Shown: positions 17,545 through 27,144 of the stretch, one piece after another
Layout: each line of letters opens with the position of its first letter
How positions within the stretch are numbered: position 1 is the first letter of the stretch
Source of the DNA: Acidobacteriia bacterium UBA6623
Lineage (GTDB): Bacteria; Acidobacteriota; Terriglobia; Bryobacterales; UBA6623
NCBI GenBank assembly: GCA_002433055.1
Contig: DJHJ01000029.1
Span: 31,038 to 90,831 of the forward strand
DNA: 59,794 nt
Reading direction: 5' to 3'
Notes under the pieces: model-generated
What the model saw: only the letters and a program-made list of their open reading frames with translations
Databases searched by the model: none
Told to the model about the DNA's origin: nothing
Program-made: the position numbers and the translations under genes

Positions 17545-20476
17545 GAATCTTTGTTGAAATCAGAGGTAGCTCTATTGCGAAGCAGGCACCTTGCCCCAAT
17601 TCACTTTCCACGCTCATCCTGCCGGAGTGTTCTTGAATAATCCCGTAACTCACAGCAAGACCTAGGCCGGTCCCGCGATGACGGCTCTTGGTTGTGAAGA
17701 ACGGATCAAAGATGCGCTTAAGGTGTGTCGGCTCTATTCCGGTTCCTGTATCACTAACCGTAATTCTCGCGAAGTCTTCAGCAGTGCCGTGCTTAACCTC
17801 GTCACTGATTAGCAGTTGACCACCTTGAGGCATAGCATCACGAGCATTTAGAAATAGGTTGAGTAAAACCTGTTGGATACGGCCAGCATTGCCCAAAATG
17901 ACCATTGCTTCTGGGTATATACGACACCTAACCTCGATCTGAGCTTTGCGGAGCTGTGGCTCAACCAGTGCCAACGTTTCTTTGACCGTCTGACGTAGAT
18001 CTACTTCAGCAAACTCGTGGGGTGAAGTACGTGATACGTTAAGTAAGGAGTTGACAATTTCACTAGCCCGGAAGGTTTGCGACGCGATTTTTTTGAGGAT
18101 TTCTTCCTGATTCGAATCATCGGAAACCCTCTTGGCAAGCAGTTGAGCGTAGCTTGAAATAACAGCCAATGGCGTGTTGATTTCATGTGCGACTCCTGCC
18201 GCTAGAAGGCCAATAGAGCTAAGTTTTTCGGCCTGTACAAGTTGATCCTCGAGATCTACACGTTCGGTTACATCGTCGAAGATGACCAGTCTCCCTATGG
18301 GCTTAAAGTCTTTTTCAATCAACGGTGCGGTTGCAATGTTTAGGGTGCGTTGTTCATGCCTGACACTCATTTCTTCGTTCAGGGGCAACGGTGGTCGAAA
18401 GGGATTAGGGAAATCTTCGGCACGGAGTGCGAATTTGTAGAGGTTTCTAGTTTCTGAATTGTCTCGGATGCGTTCTAATTCACGTACTAACCCTGGTGGG
18501 AGTAGTGTCATCAAGGGCTGCCCAATTGCTTGTGTGCGTGAGATGCCAAAAGTCAGTTCAAGTTGTGTATTCCAGCTCTCAACGTGGTCATCAAGATCGA
18601 GCGTCAGCACTCCGACATTCAGAGATTCAACGATGTTCTGGTTGTAATCTTTGAGACGGGCATTTTCGGCAAGTTGTTTTTCCAGTGAACTAACCAGACG
18701 AGCATTTTCTAGAGCTACGGCAAAATAACCTGCTACTGTCAGCACAAGAGCTAAGTCCTCACTCGATAGATAATCTCCTGTCGTTGTACGACCCAGCCCA
18801 ATATAGGCTATTGGTGACCCTTTGATGTTGCACGGGACGTAGTAATGTAGGTCTAAATCTCGTATGGATCGATGACCTGCTGTGTCGTCCTTATAAGAAT
18901 ATGGATCTTCCACAAAATAGTAAGGTTTTTTCTCATTACTGCAATCAAAGTTTTCGGTGAAGGGATCAAGGTTGAATACGGCTCCACTTCTAATGGGTTT
19001 GCCGTTTCTGTCTACCAACTTCACTCCGTGGAGCAGTTGTAACATGCCGTTGTTTTCTGGTTGTCTTGCAGTGTCCAGAATCGCTAAGCGACTCAACCCC
19101 AGTGTCTTTACTAGCCGTTCACTCAGGGTGATCATTGTCAGATTGAGATCGGTTTCTGTAGTCAACGTTGATGCAAAATCGATCAAAGTACGCCGATAGT
19201 TGTAGCGTTCCTGATAGAAACGTTTTTCCAGTGTCGCTTGGATTCTATTACGTAAGGGGTTGAACACTAGTGCAGCTAAAATGACTGACAACAGCCACAA
19301 CGATGGTGATAGATCCTGCAGTGGTTGCGCGTTCACTCCAGTATTCAGTAGGGTTGCTGTGCCGTAGAGTAGTATCAGTATTGCTATAGCTGTCAGAGCA
19401 TAAGACGCACCACGACGCAATATCAAATCTACGTCCATCAGTCGAAACTTTACGATGGCATAGGTAAAAGTTAACGGAATTAACGCCAAAGAGAAGACCA
19501 CCAGACTTTGATTCGGGCCAATGTCCCAACCAGCTATAAACGGTATGACATAAAAGGCAGCAAATGGGACAGTTCCTGCTAATGCCCCCTGACTCAACCA
19601 TTTCCGTTGCTGGTTTAAGGCTGTATTTTTGTTTGTGTTAATACCAATTTGCAACGAGGCAGCACCAAGGAGCAGGTATACGCCAAGCAGAGCATATTCC
19701 AGCCGGTTGAGGAGCATATGAGTTACTTCTAGGGGCCAGGAGGTGATGTCGATGGTTCCCGCTGCAATCAAGTGATGCAGTACTAATAACGTCAATGCCG
19801 GGATATATAACCATTTAGCGGCCTGGCGACGTATTTTTGAAACTAGTTTGGCACGAGGGAAAACAAGGCAGAAATGCAGGAAAATTGCAGGCGTTAACAG
19901 AGTGGCCCAAACGTCACCCCAGTAGATAAAGCGGTCAAATCTAGTTAATGTTCCTGTGTAGCTGAAGGCATAAAGGACAAAAGAGCTGAGGCAGAGCAGG
20001 TAAAAATGACGGACCATCGGCCTGGATGTTCTTTTCGCCAGCACGATGATGCCGATGACCAGGTAGGTGATAGCAAGCGACCACTCAAAGTAATAGATTA
20101 GGGGTTGCTCAATGCCGAGAGGTTCAAGGATGAGCCTAGCTTGAAAGATCTCACCACCTCGAACAATCTCATAGGATGCCTGTCCCCAAATGCCCACCAA
20201 ATGAAGAGAACGTGTTACTTCTGTGATGTTGTCTGTGGCTAACCCGTTAATGCTTTGCAGTTCATCGCCGACTTCGATGCCTGCCTTTGCTCCCGGCCCC
20301 CCAGGTGTAATCTGGATTGCTTGAATTTTTTCTTGCGCGTCACTCCACCTCACGCCATCGTCCGGCAGTCCAGATGAATGTTGGTGATGGTAATTCACCA
20401 TCGCCGCACCCAGCAACACAACCGTGGCTGCAGTTAACAGGAGAGTTAGGAGCCGGGATGTATGTACTCGTTTCAT
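17537..20476 (-). CDS. Membrane histidine kinase with PDZ, GAF and PAS domains
   Basis: A 979-residue sensor kinase. Order: N-terminal membrane segment (about 9-27); an extracytoplasmic PDZ domain (about 45-118, ITPGGPGAKAGIEVGDELQS); about eight hydrophobic segments between 128 and 405; a GAF-like domain (about 430-595); PAS (about 610-735); HisKA with H764 in GVAHEINTPLAVISS; and an ATPase domain with N-box NLFLNARDA, DTGTGIEP and GTGLGLAV. The kinase end is of the NtrB/AtoS type, matching its regulator partner. The PDZ suggests recognition of peptides or misfolded protein tails outside the membrane. The system sits next to nitrogen genes, but neither its signal nor its targets can be read here. 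Confidence 0.92.
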   Translation of the reverse strand: MKRVHTSRLLTLLLTAATVVLLGAAMVNYHHQHSSGLPDDGVRWSDAQEKIQAIQITPGGPGAKAGIEVGDELQSINGLATDNITEVTRSLHLVGIWGQASYEIVRGGEIFQARLILEPLGIEQPLIYYFEWSLAITYLVIGIIVLAKRTSRPMVRHFYLLCLSSFVLYAFSYTGTLTRFDRFIYWGDVWATLLTPAIFLHFCLVFPRAKLVSKIRRQAAKWLYIPALTLLVLHHLIAAGTIDITSWPLEVTHMLLNRLEYALLGVYLLLGAASLQIGINTNKNTALNQQRKWLSQGALAGTVPFAAFYVIPFIAGWDIGPNQSLVVFSLALIPLTFTYAIVKFRLMDVDLILRRGASYALTAIAILILLYGTATLLNTGVNAQPLQDLSPSLWLLSVILAALVFNPLRNRIQATLEKRFYQERYNYRRTLIDFASTLTTETDLNLTMITLSERLVKTLGLSRLAILDTARQPENNGMLQLLHGVKLVDRNGKPIRSGAVFNLDPFTENFDCSNEKKPYYFVEDPYSYKDDTAGHRSIRDLDLHYYVPCNIKGSPIAYIGLGRTTTGDYLSSEDLALVLTVAGYFAVALENARLVSSLEKQLAENARLKDYNQNIVESLNVGVLTLDLDDHVESWNTQLELTFGISRTQAIGQPLMTLLPPGLVRELERIRDNSETRNLYKFALRAEDFPNPFRPPLPLNEEMSVRHEQRTLNIATAPLIEKDFKPIGRLVIFDDVTERVDLEDQLVQAEKLSSIGLLAAGVAHEINTPLAVISSYAQLLAKRVSDDSNQEEILKKIASQTFRASEIVNSLLNVSRTSPHEFAEVDLRQTVKETLALVEPQLRKAQIEVRCRIYPEAMVILGNAGRIQQVLLNLFLNARDAMPQGGQLLISDEVKHGTAEDFARITVSDTGTGIEPTHLKRIFDPFFTTKSRHRGTGLGLAVSYGIIQEHSGRMSVESELGQGACFAIELPLISTKIHA

Positions 20477-20846
20477 TGCCTATTGCTGACCAGTTGTACT
20501 CTTGGGGTTCCCACGCGCATACAGCATCTGCACGGTGCATCTTCCTCAAATAATTGAGCCACGCCTATACCAACCCCATCCTAAGACATTGTAGGGTAAA
20601 AACTTATAAAACGGGTATGTTCCACAAAGGCTAAAATTGAACCTGGGAAAATAGGGCGGACGACCCAATCCGATAATGGTGTCAGTTCCACGGTTAGTGC
20701 ATGGTTAACCGCCGGAGTTAGTAGAATACATTTTCACTGCCTGGGTACTCACGATTTACTTGACGATTGCCTGTGAAGAGCCTAGAATCGAGGCTGGAGT
20801 TGGTTCGGACAAGCGATTAGTCTGTTTATTGAAGAGGCGCTGAGAT
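20477..20846 (+). other. 370-bp divergent intergenic region
   Basis: This separates the minus-strand kinase from the plus-strand GWxTD gene. It holds the strong promoter described at 20760-20788. I see no RNA gene or credible small protein gene in the remainder. Confidence 0.5.
20760..20788 (+). promoter_or_regulatory. Strong sigma-70-type promoter of the GWxTD gene
   Basis: TTGACG (20760-20765) and TAGAAT (20783-20788) are separated by exactly 17 bp, each matching 5 of 6 consensus positions. Transcription would begin near 20795, leaving a leader of about 50 nt before the ATG at 20847. Confidence 0.6.
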
Positions 20847-22511
20847 ATGAGCTACAAGTTATTATTTCTGCCTGTTTTCTTTTCTTTTCTTTTGTTTCAA
20901 CCCGGCGATTTTTTGTGCGCCGCGAAGAAGGAAGACAAACCCGTCAAGTTGACCCCTAAACAAGAGAGAAAACGACTCAAGCGATTAGAGAAGGAGCTAG
21001 AAGGCCCATTTCGGCGGTGGTTGAAACAGGATGTGGTTTACATCATCACAGGTGATGAAAAGAGAGCTTTTTTACGTCTAACGACGGCAGAAGAGAGGGA
21101 AAACTTCACAGAGCAGTTTTGGCTACGTCGTGATCCCACTCCGGACACTCTTGAAAACGAGTATAAGGAGGAGCACTATCGCAGGGTTGCCTACGCCAAT
21201 GATCGTTTTTCGTCGGGTCGTCCAGGCTGGAAAATGGACAGAGGTCGCATCTATATTGCCCACGGTGCTCCCGACGAAATCGAGTCACATCCGTCTGGTG
21301 GAAGCTACGAGAGACCCTACGAAGAGGGCGGCGGAATGACTTCGACGTACCCCTTTGAAATCTGGCGATATCGATGGATTGAGGGGGTTGGTTCGGATGT
21401 AAGGTTGGAGTTTGTGGACCCCACATATTCAGGTGAGTACCGCCTGACATCAGATCCTTCTGAGAAGGATGCTTTGCTTCATATCCCCGGTGCTGGGCTC
21501 ACTATGGCGGAACAGATGGGGCTATCAAGTAAGGTTGATCGCTTTATGCGCGCTGATGGTACGCGTATGGGTACCCCAGTCAGCGGGATGCAATTGAGGC
21601 GCTACAACATATTCGAGCGGATGCAATTGATGGCCGATATAATGAAGCCGCCACCAGTTAAGTTCAAAGATCTCGAGGCTGTTGTTGATTCACGCATTGA
21701 ATACAACACGCTGCCATTTGTAGTGGAGATCCACTATGTACGTGTGAGTAATAATTCTGTTCTGACTGGTGTGACTGTCCAACTTAAGAATAGAGATGTG
21801 GTTTTCGAAAACGATGAAGGAGTACAAAGAGCCGTTGTCAACATATTTGGTCGGGTTTCGACGATTACCCGCAAAGTGGCGACCCACTTTGAGGACACAG
21901 TAACAATTGACACTACTGCCGAACGGTTACAGGGAGAGTTGGAGCGTGTTGCAATCTATCAAAAAGGAGTTCCACTGGCACCTGGTTCCTATCGATTGGA
22001 ACTGGTTGTTAAGGATATTGTGGGCGAAACGATAGGCACGCATCGAATGGCTATAAAGGTGCCCCGTTTTGAGGAAGAAAAACTGGCTATGAGTTCTCTC
22101 ATACTGGCAGATCGTATTGAGCGGGTACCGATGCGTTCGCTAGGCGCCGGTCAGTTCGTCATTGGCAGCTCTAAAGTGCGTCCTCGTATTGGAGAGGAAT
22201 TCAAACGCAACGAAAAGATGGGCATCTATGTGCAGGTCTACAACCTTGGAGAGAATGAAGATACGAGTCTCCCGGAAGGGTCGGTGAGCTACCAGATAAC
22301 ACGTCTCGATAGCCCTGAAGATCTACTGCTCGATTTCACTGAAGGTTTTGAGAAAATTCGAGGTGTTTCCGCCAGGCAGACAATAATAGAGAAGCTATTA
22401 CCGTTACGGAATTTAGAGCCCGGAGAATATCGCCTTAATCTTAAGGTGACAGACAGAGTAAAGAATGAGACCTTAGCCCCTACGGCAACGTTTAAGGTGA
22501 AGGGAGATTAG
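20847..22511 (+). CDS. GWxTD-domain protein, exported
   Basis: A 554-residue protein with an N-terminal hydrophobic export segment (about 4-24). The domain that names the family is at about 55-200, with the motif as GWKMD (127-131) preceded by FWLRRDPTPDTLENEYKEEH (91-110) and followed by RGRIYIAHGAPDEI. The rest is beta-rich. GWxTD proteins are widespread in Acidobacteriota and neighbouring phyla; their biochemical role is unknown. It has a good promoter and starts a three-gene envelope cluster with a beta-barrel protein and a small regulatory-domain protein. Confidence 0.88.
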   Translation: MSYKLLFLPVFFSFLLFQPGDFLCAAKKEDKPVKLTPKQERKRLKRLEKELEGPFRRWLKQDVVYIITGDEKRAFLRLTTAEERENFTEQFWLRRDPTPDTLENEYKEEHYRRVAYANDRFSSGRPGWKMDRGRIYIAHGAPDEIESHPSGGSYERPYEEGGGMTSTYPFEIWRYRWIEGVGSDVRLEFVDPTYSGEYRLTSDPSEKDALLHIPGAGLTMAEQMGLSSKVDRFMRADGTRMGTPVSGMQLRRYNIFERMQLMADIMKPPPVKFKDLEAVVDSRIEYNTLPFVVEIHYVRVSNNSVLTGVTVQLKNRDVVFENDEGVQRAVVNIFGRVSTITRKVATHFEDTVTIDTTAERLQGELERVAIYQKGVPLAPGSYRLELVVKDIVGETIGTHRMAIKVPRFEEEKLAMSSLILADRIERVPMRSLGAGQFVIGSSKVRPRIGEEFKRNEKMGIYVQVYNLGENEDTSLPEGSVSYQITRLDSPEDLLLDFTEGFEKIRGVSARQTIIEKLLPLRNLEPGEYRLNLKVTDRVKNETLAPTATFKVKGD

Positions 22512-22557
22512 GAAGCAACTGGGTTGCTGAAGCGTAGCTATTGATAAGGGTACAGCG

Positions 22558-24360
22558 ATGGGCGCAATTTATCAGAACTACAGTAGTGTTGCCATGAGGT
22601 TGATGTTGGTTGTCCTTTTTGTGGCGATGTCTCCTGCTCCCGCCGACGGAGAAGTTGTTGGTTCTGTATCTGGACTAGTACATGATGCACGTGGCATGCC
22701 CCAGATAGGCGCGACAGTCACACTTCTAACTTCGGAAGGGCGAGTTGTCAAGAGGGTACTTACGGACTACCGTGGGATATTCAAAGTTGCCAGTGTCTTC
22801 CCTGGTAGTTACTCCATCAGTGTGACCCTGGATCGTTTTTTACCTCTTTTAAAAGAAAAGGTCGATGTTAACTCAGGTCGCAGAACGATTCTAGATATCA
22901 GACTGCGAGCTTTGTTTGCCAGCCTGCAGCTTGCTTTCCCAGGTTCGGGTGAGATTCGTGATATGAGCGAAGATTGGAAATGGGTACTGCGGACTGCTAC
23001 GTCGACTCGACCGGTGCTCCGCTTCCTCCCAGAGGAGACGAGAGAGACTCGATCGGTGATCCGCAAGTTACGAGGTAGATTTTCTGATACGCACGGCTAT
23101 GCAGAGGTGAGCGCTGGTGGTGGTGCACGTCAATCGGCATTGGCAAATGAGACTGATTTGGGTACTGCGTTTGCGGTGGCAACATCATTAATGGGCAATA
23201 ACGATGTTTTTTTGAGTGGGAATTTGGGGTATGGTGCCATGACTGGTGCGCCGACAGCTGCTTTTCGGACTAGCTACAGTCGACCGGTTGGTGTGATGGC
23301 GCCAGAGGTTTCTGTTACTGTTCGCCAGCTTCAAGTGCCCGTGATGGCTGGAAATGCGTTGTTTGGGCCGCAGAACAACCGAAGTGCTCCTGCATTGCAG
23401 ACGGTTAGTGTGGAATTCGACGATAAGCTGGAACTGGGTGAAGCGGCGAGTTTGGAATATGGCTTTCTGTATGAATCAGTCACGTTTTTGGATCGATTGA
23501 ACTTTGTTAGTCCGTGGGGACGGTTTGCTTACAGGCTTGGGAAGGGGCGAGAAATTCAGCTGCGTTTTGCTTCGGGTCTTCCACGATCTCAGGATGCCGT
23601 GGTTGAGCACGATATGCTGCGACGTCGAGTGACGAGCTTGGGACTGTTTCCCAGGATAGCTTTACATGACGGAAACGCTACAGTACAGCGAACGGAACAT
23701 GTGGAAATTGCATACCGAGAGAACATTGGAGACAACGGAATGATAGAGGCGGGTGCATATCATGACTCAATCTCTGATGCTGCTATTTCGGCATATGTTC
23801 CAGCCGGTTATTTCGCTGATGGTAATGTGCTGCCCAACTTGTTTGGCAACAGTTCGACTCTTAACGGGGGGATGCATCGAACAACCGGATACCGTGTTTC
23901 GTATGCGCGCAAACTACGCGATCATTTACAAGCGGCAGTTGGGTATGGGTTTGGCGGTGCTCTGACAGCGAGAGAAAACATGGTCCAAACTGAGAAAATT
24001 AGTGATATGCGAGCATCTCTTAAGATGAGACGTGCTCACATGTTGATGGCGTCCGTTTCTATGGAGTTCCCACGTGTAGGGACTAGTGTTGCTTCTTCCT
24101 ATCAATGGTTGAACAGGCAGGCCGTAATCGCTTCAGACTTATACAACGATTTCGCAGCGAGTTCGGCTCCGGGGTTCAACATTGTGATAAGGCAGCCGAT
24201 ACCGGCAACCGGGTCACTCCCGGGGAAATTTGAGGCGACAGCCGATTTCCGCAATCTATTCAAGTCTGGGTATGTGCCGATACCGACTTATGACAGTCGG
24301 CAGATGTTCCTGCTGCAGGCGATCCGCAGTTATCGAGGGGCGTTGAGTTATATCTTCTAG
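22558..24360 (+). CDS. Outer-membrane beta-barrel-like protein with carboxypeptidase-regulatory domain
   Basis: A 600-residue exported protein. A signal peptide ends near residue 30. A carboxypeptidase-regulatory (prealbumin-like) domain follows (about 34-115: VSGLVHDARGMPQIGATVTL, DYRGIFKVASVFPGSYSISV). From about 180 to the end the sequence alternates polar and hydrophobic residues with many aromatic strand ends and finishes in an aromatic residue (SYIF), as outer-membrane barrels do. This resembles the TonB-receptor-like OmpA-related proteins common in Acidobacteriota, but no plug domain or TonB box is recognisable. It starts 46 bp after the GWxTD gene. Confidence 0.7.
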   Translation: MGAIYQNYSSVAMRLMLVVLFVAMSPAPADGEVVGSVSGLVHDARGMPQIGATVTLLTSEGRVVKRVLTDYRGIFKVASVFPGSYSISVTLDRFLPLLKEKVDVNSGRRTILDIRLRALFASLQLAFPGSGEIRDMSEDWKWVLRTATSTRPVLRFLPEETRETRSVIRKLRGRFSDTHGYAEVSAGGGARQSALANETDLGTAFAVATSLMGNNDVFLSGNLGYGAMTGAPTAAFRTSYSRPVGVMAPEVSVTVRQLQVPVMAGNALFGPQNNRSAPALQTVSVEFDDKLELGEAASLEYGFLYESVTFLDRLNFVSPWGRFAYRLGKGREIQLRFASGLPRSQDAVVEHDMLRRRVTSLGLFPRIALHDGNATVQRTEHVEIAYRENIGDNGMIEAGAYHDSISDAAISAYVPAGYFADGNVLPNLFGNSSTLNGGMHRTTGYRVSYARKLRDHLQAAVGYGFGGALTARENMVQTEKISDMRASLKMRRAHMLMASVSMEFPRVGTSVASSYQWLNRQAVIASDLYNDFAASSAPGFNIVIRQPIPATGSLPGKFEATADFRNLFKSGYVPIPTYDSRQMFLLQAIRSYRGALSYIF

Positions 24361-24403
24361 GCACTGGTTATTCTGTGAGTTGTTTTAGTTATAAGGCACC
24401 CCA

Positions 24404-24793
24404 ATGAAGGTGATTTGTACAGTTATATTCGTGCTCGTTGCTTTGGTGTTATTGCCTTCCAATGGGGACGCTAAGAAAAAGGTGCGAACTAGTCTTCGTG
24501 TGATAGTGCAGGATGCTGAGGGTGCTCCGGTGTCTCGTGCGAGTGTGGTTGTGAAAACACTCAAAGGGAGAAAACTTCGAAAGATAGGCAGAAGTTTTGA
24601 GCTTAGAACCAGTCAGAGAGGTACTGCCCCTCTACCTCCTTTGAAGCAGCGACACGTGTTGATTCAAGTGATTGCCCAGGGTTACCAAACCTTCGGCCAG
24701 AGACTGGAGCTTGACGGCGTCGATCAAGACTACATTGTCACTCTTGCATTGCCTCAGGAACAGCACTCGGTACACGAGAGGAAAAAAGAGTAG
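24404..24793 (+). CDS. Small exported carboxypeptidase-regulatory-like protein
   Basis: A 129-residue protein with a signal peptide (about 1-22, ending near NGDAKKK) and one beta-sandwich domain of the carboxypeptidase-regulatory type (RVIVQDAEGAPVSRASVVV ... LIQVIAQGYQTFGQRLEL). The C terminus is charged. It lies 43 bp after the barrel gene, so it may be an accessory of that surface system. The exact function is unknown. Confidence 0.75.
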   Translation: MKVICTVIFVLVALVLLPSNGDAKKKVRTSLRVIVQDAEGAPVSRASVVVKTLKGRKLRKIGRSFELRTSQRGTAPLPPLKQRHVLIQVIAQGYQTFGQRLELDGVDQDYIVTLALPQEQHSVHERKKE

Positions 24794-24847
24794 CGCTAGG
24801 TCCGACTTAGGCCTTCCATTAAATTGCCCTAACGAAAGTAGATTGGT

Positions 24848-25462
24848 ATGAGTATTTTTGTTGCGATTCAGTTGAGCTCCACGGTTATAGCATCTCTTTC
24901 GGAACTTGTGAAACGCTTGCAGCCATACGCACGTCTGAACTGGCTCAGCGTGGACAACCTGCATCTGCCTTTGAAATACCTTGGGGAGTGGCCTTCTGAC
25001 GATCTTGATACGGTCATTGCTCAGTTGAATACAATAAAATTACCTCTAACAGACAAGACACTTCATATTCCTCTTGCAGGTTTGGGGTTTTCCCCGAATT
25101 CTCATAGTCCACGTGTTTTTTGGGTTGGGGTTGAAAACACAACTATACTCCGACGATTAGCGAGTCTCGTCGACTCCACTTTGCAACCTCTTGGCATTGC
25201 CCCAGAAGTGCGCCCGTACACTCCCCACTTAACTTTGGCAAGTATTGCCAGAGAGACACCTCTGGACGATTTATTAAATGCAATAGAAGACTTGCCGAGT
25301 CGTGAGTTCGGTGTCCTCGCACCGGGGCACTTTTCTCTGTTCCAGAGTGGTGTTATCGACAATGAGCCGGTATACCGCAAAGTTGCTGACTTTCCACTTT
25401 TCAAAAAAGCGGGCGGAAGACAGCTCTACTCAAAACCAGGACGCTCTCTGCGTCTGGTCTAG
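24848..25462 (+). CDS. thpR: RNA 2',3'-cyclic phosphodiesterase (ThpR/LigT family)
   Basis: A 204-residue 2H-phosphoesterase of the usual length. Family members open 2',3'-cyclic phosphate RNA ends. The second catalytic motif is standard, H127-L-T129-L in PYTPHLTLAS. The first is H39-L-P41-L in DNLHLPLKYLGE: the threonine or serine of HxTx is replaced by proline, so activity may be changed. The N terminus FVAIQLSS and KYLGE strands fit the family well. The gene ends 38 bp before the convergent cyclase-family gene. Confidence 0.85.
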   Translation: MSIFVAIQLSSTVIASLSELVKRLQPYARLNWLSVDNLHLPLKYLGEWPSDDLDTVIAQLNTIKLPLTDKTLHIPLAGLGFSPNSHSPRVFWVGVENTTILRRLASLVDSTLQPLGIAPEVRPYTPHLTLASIARETPLDDLLNAIEDLPSREFGVLAPGHFSLFQSGVIDNEPVYRKVADFPLFKKAGGRQLYSKPGRSLRLV

Positions 25463-25500
25463 TAGACAGATTCAAGGCACGAGAGTCTTGGCTCCACGGG

Positions 25501-26511
25501 TCAGAAGGTTGCAATTGGATTTAATGGCGAGCCAGTTCCGCCAGTGACTGGAATCGGAGCAGTGGTGAGTAGGAATTCCCACCGGCCTTGTCTTGTAGAC
25601 TCTTCTGCTAGCGCTTCGAGATCACAATTGTCGAAGATTGGCATCCCCATAGCGATCAGAACTAATTGGTGAATAGGGTGAGAAACGCCATCCACCTGAG
25701 ATGGATGGACGTCGCTGGCCGCATCACTGCCCAACATGGCCACGTCTCTTTCTTTGAGCCACTTAGCGCAGGAAGCAAATAGTCCGGCCGACCTGTCGCT
25801 TGTAGGCCATATGCCCTGTTCGTCGCGGCGCTTCCACCGTCCAGTGCGAATGAAAACAACGTCTCCACTGGATACTTTGAGGCCTGCTTGCTTTTCCCAA
25901 GCATCAAGATCTTCGGGGTGAATAGCAGTACCAGGTTCGAGGTAAGGTAGTCCTTTGAGTTTTGCGATATCCATTAAGACACCGCGAGTGAAGACTCCCT
26001 GTTTCATGTTTTGAACACCGTAATATTGCGAGCCTTTTTCGGTCACATCATTTTTCGAGTGACCATTGAACATCTTACCCTTGTAGAACATGTGACTTAG
26101 AGAATCTACATGGGTGTGGGCATAGCCATGATATAACACGCTGTGCCGGTCGACTGCCCATGGCAACTCGTCTGTTGCATCAACTCCGGTGGCTGTCATT
26201 TCGAAGATGAATGGATTTGGGTTATCTGCTGCTTTTTTGGTCTCGACATTACGTGCCAAAGAAACAGAGATGCCTCGCTCAACCAGATTAGCAGCGTACA
26301 CACGTTTTTCGGGTGTGATCAGATTAAGTGCACCTAGCTCATCCTTCGAGCCCCAGCGGTCCCAATTCGACAATTCGACCATCCATTTGTCAATTGTCTT
26401 TTTGGTTACGATCTCACGAGCGGCAATATTCGCGTTGGGGCTGCAAGCAAGCAGCAAACTTAATGTGGCAAGGACAGTTACGCCCATAGAAAAATTTTCC
26501 TGTGATCTCAT
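25501..26511 (-). CDS. Cyclase-family (kynurenine formamidase-like) lipoprotein
   Basis: I place the start at the ATG at 26511, giving 336 residues: AGGAG lies about ten bases upstream, and the N terminus then becomes a lipoprotein signal with lipobox LLLAC. The open frame extends 43 codons further upstream but that part has no signal features. The body is the metal-dependent cyclase/formamidase fold, with the ligand motif HGYAHTHVDSLSH (the HxGTHxDxPxH type) and DVVFIRTGRWKRRD. Relatives hydrolyse cyclic or N-formyl substrates such as N-formylkynurenine. An outer-membrane or periplasmic location is predicted; the substrate is unknown. Confidence 0.85.
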   Translation of the reverse strand: MRSQENFSMGVTVLATLSLLLACSPNANIAAREIVTKKTIDKWMVELSNWDRWGSKDELGALNLITPEKRVYAANLVERGISVSLARNVETKKAADNPNPFIFEMTATGVDATDELPWAVDRHSVLYHGYAHTHVDSLSHMFYKGKMFNGHSKNDVTEKGSQYYGVQNMKQGVFTRGVLMDIAKLKGLPYLEPGTAIHPEDLDAWEKQAGLKVSSGDVVFIRTGRWKRRDEQGIWPTSDRSAGLFASCAKWLKERDVAMLGSDAASDVHPSQVDGVSHPIHQLVLIAMGMPIFDNCDLEALAEESTRQGRWEFLLTTAPIPVTGGTGSPLNPIATF

Positions 26512-26673
26512 ATTTTTTGCACTCCTAGGGTGGTCGTTTGCATGGGTTATTAAAAAACCCTCAGCATCGTAGCAGGCAAATAAGGCAGTCGCAACGTTAG
26601 TGTGGCAATTGTTACCGTTAAGGCGTTTTAACTCACCCAATAATTAATCCTGGAATATCGATACAATGTTCCT

Positions 26674-27144
26674 ATGGATGCTGTTATTACACCGAGTATA
26701 AACGTCTACAGGCTTTGTACAACCCGATTAAAGAGTTTACTCGAAGAAGTAGACGATGAGGTTGCTAGGAGTCGGATTAAAGAAGATCTGAATCCAATAA
26801 TCTGGATTGCTGGTCATATGGCAACGTATAGATGCAAGTTAGCACACGCACTTGGGCGACCAGTTGACCATGGTTGGGGTGATCGTTTTGATCGTGGAAC
26901 CGAAGTGAGTGATCCTCGACCTTTCCCGCCGATTGGAGAGGTGCTGACCGTATGGGTAAAGGCAACTGAAGTGCTGGAGAAGCGCTTTGAGGAGATTGCC
27001 GAGGACGAATTATCTGCACCAGCGCCACGCGATTTCCCTTTTCCCGATAAGACACTCCGCGGCATGATATGCTTTTTGTCCTACCACGAGTCATATCACT
27101 TGGGGCAAATCGGGTTTTTAAAGAAATTGGTGACCCGTTCCTGA
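26674..27144 (+). CDS. DinB-like four-helix metal-binding protein
   Basis: A 156-residue DinB/YfiT-type bundle. The usual metal-site histidines appear as GH in IIWIAGHMATYR and HESYHLGQ near the C terminus. These proteins include thiol-transferases that use bacillithiol or mycothiol, which would suit a cell with bshC elsewhere in the window, but the assignment is inference. It is divergent from the cyclase gene. Confidence 0.8.
   Translation: MDAVITPSINVYRLCTTRLKSLLEEVDDEVARSRIKEDLNPIIWIAGHMATYRCKLAHALGRPVDHGWGDRFDRGTEVSDPRPFPPIGEVLTVWVKATEVLEKRFEEIAEDELSAPAPRDFPFPDKTLRGMICFLSYHESYHLGQIGFLKKLVTRS

Noticed and set aside
26512..26640. 43-codon N-terminal extension of the cyclase-family protein
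   Set aside because: The internal ATG has AGGAG upstream and yields a proper lipoprotein signal; the extension does not.
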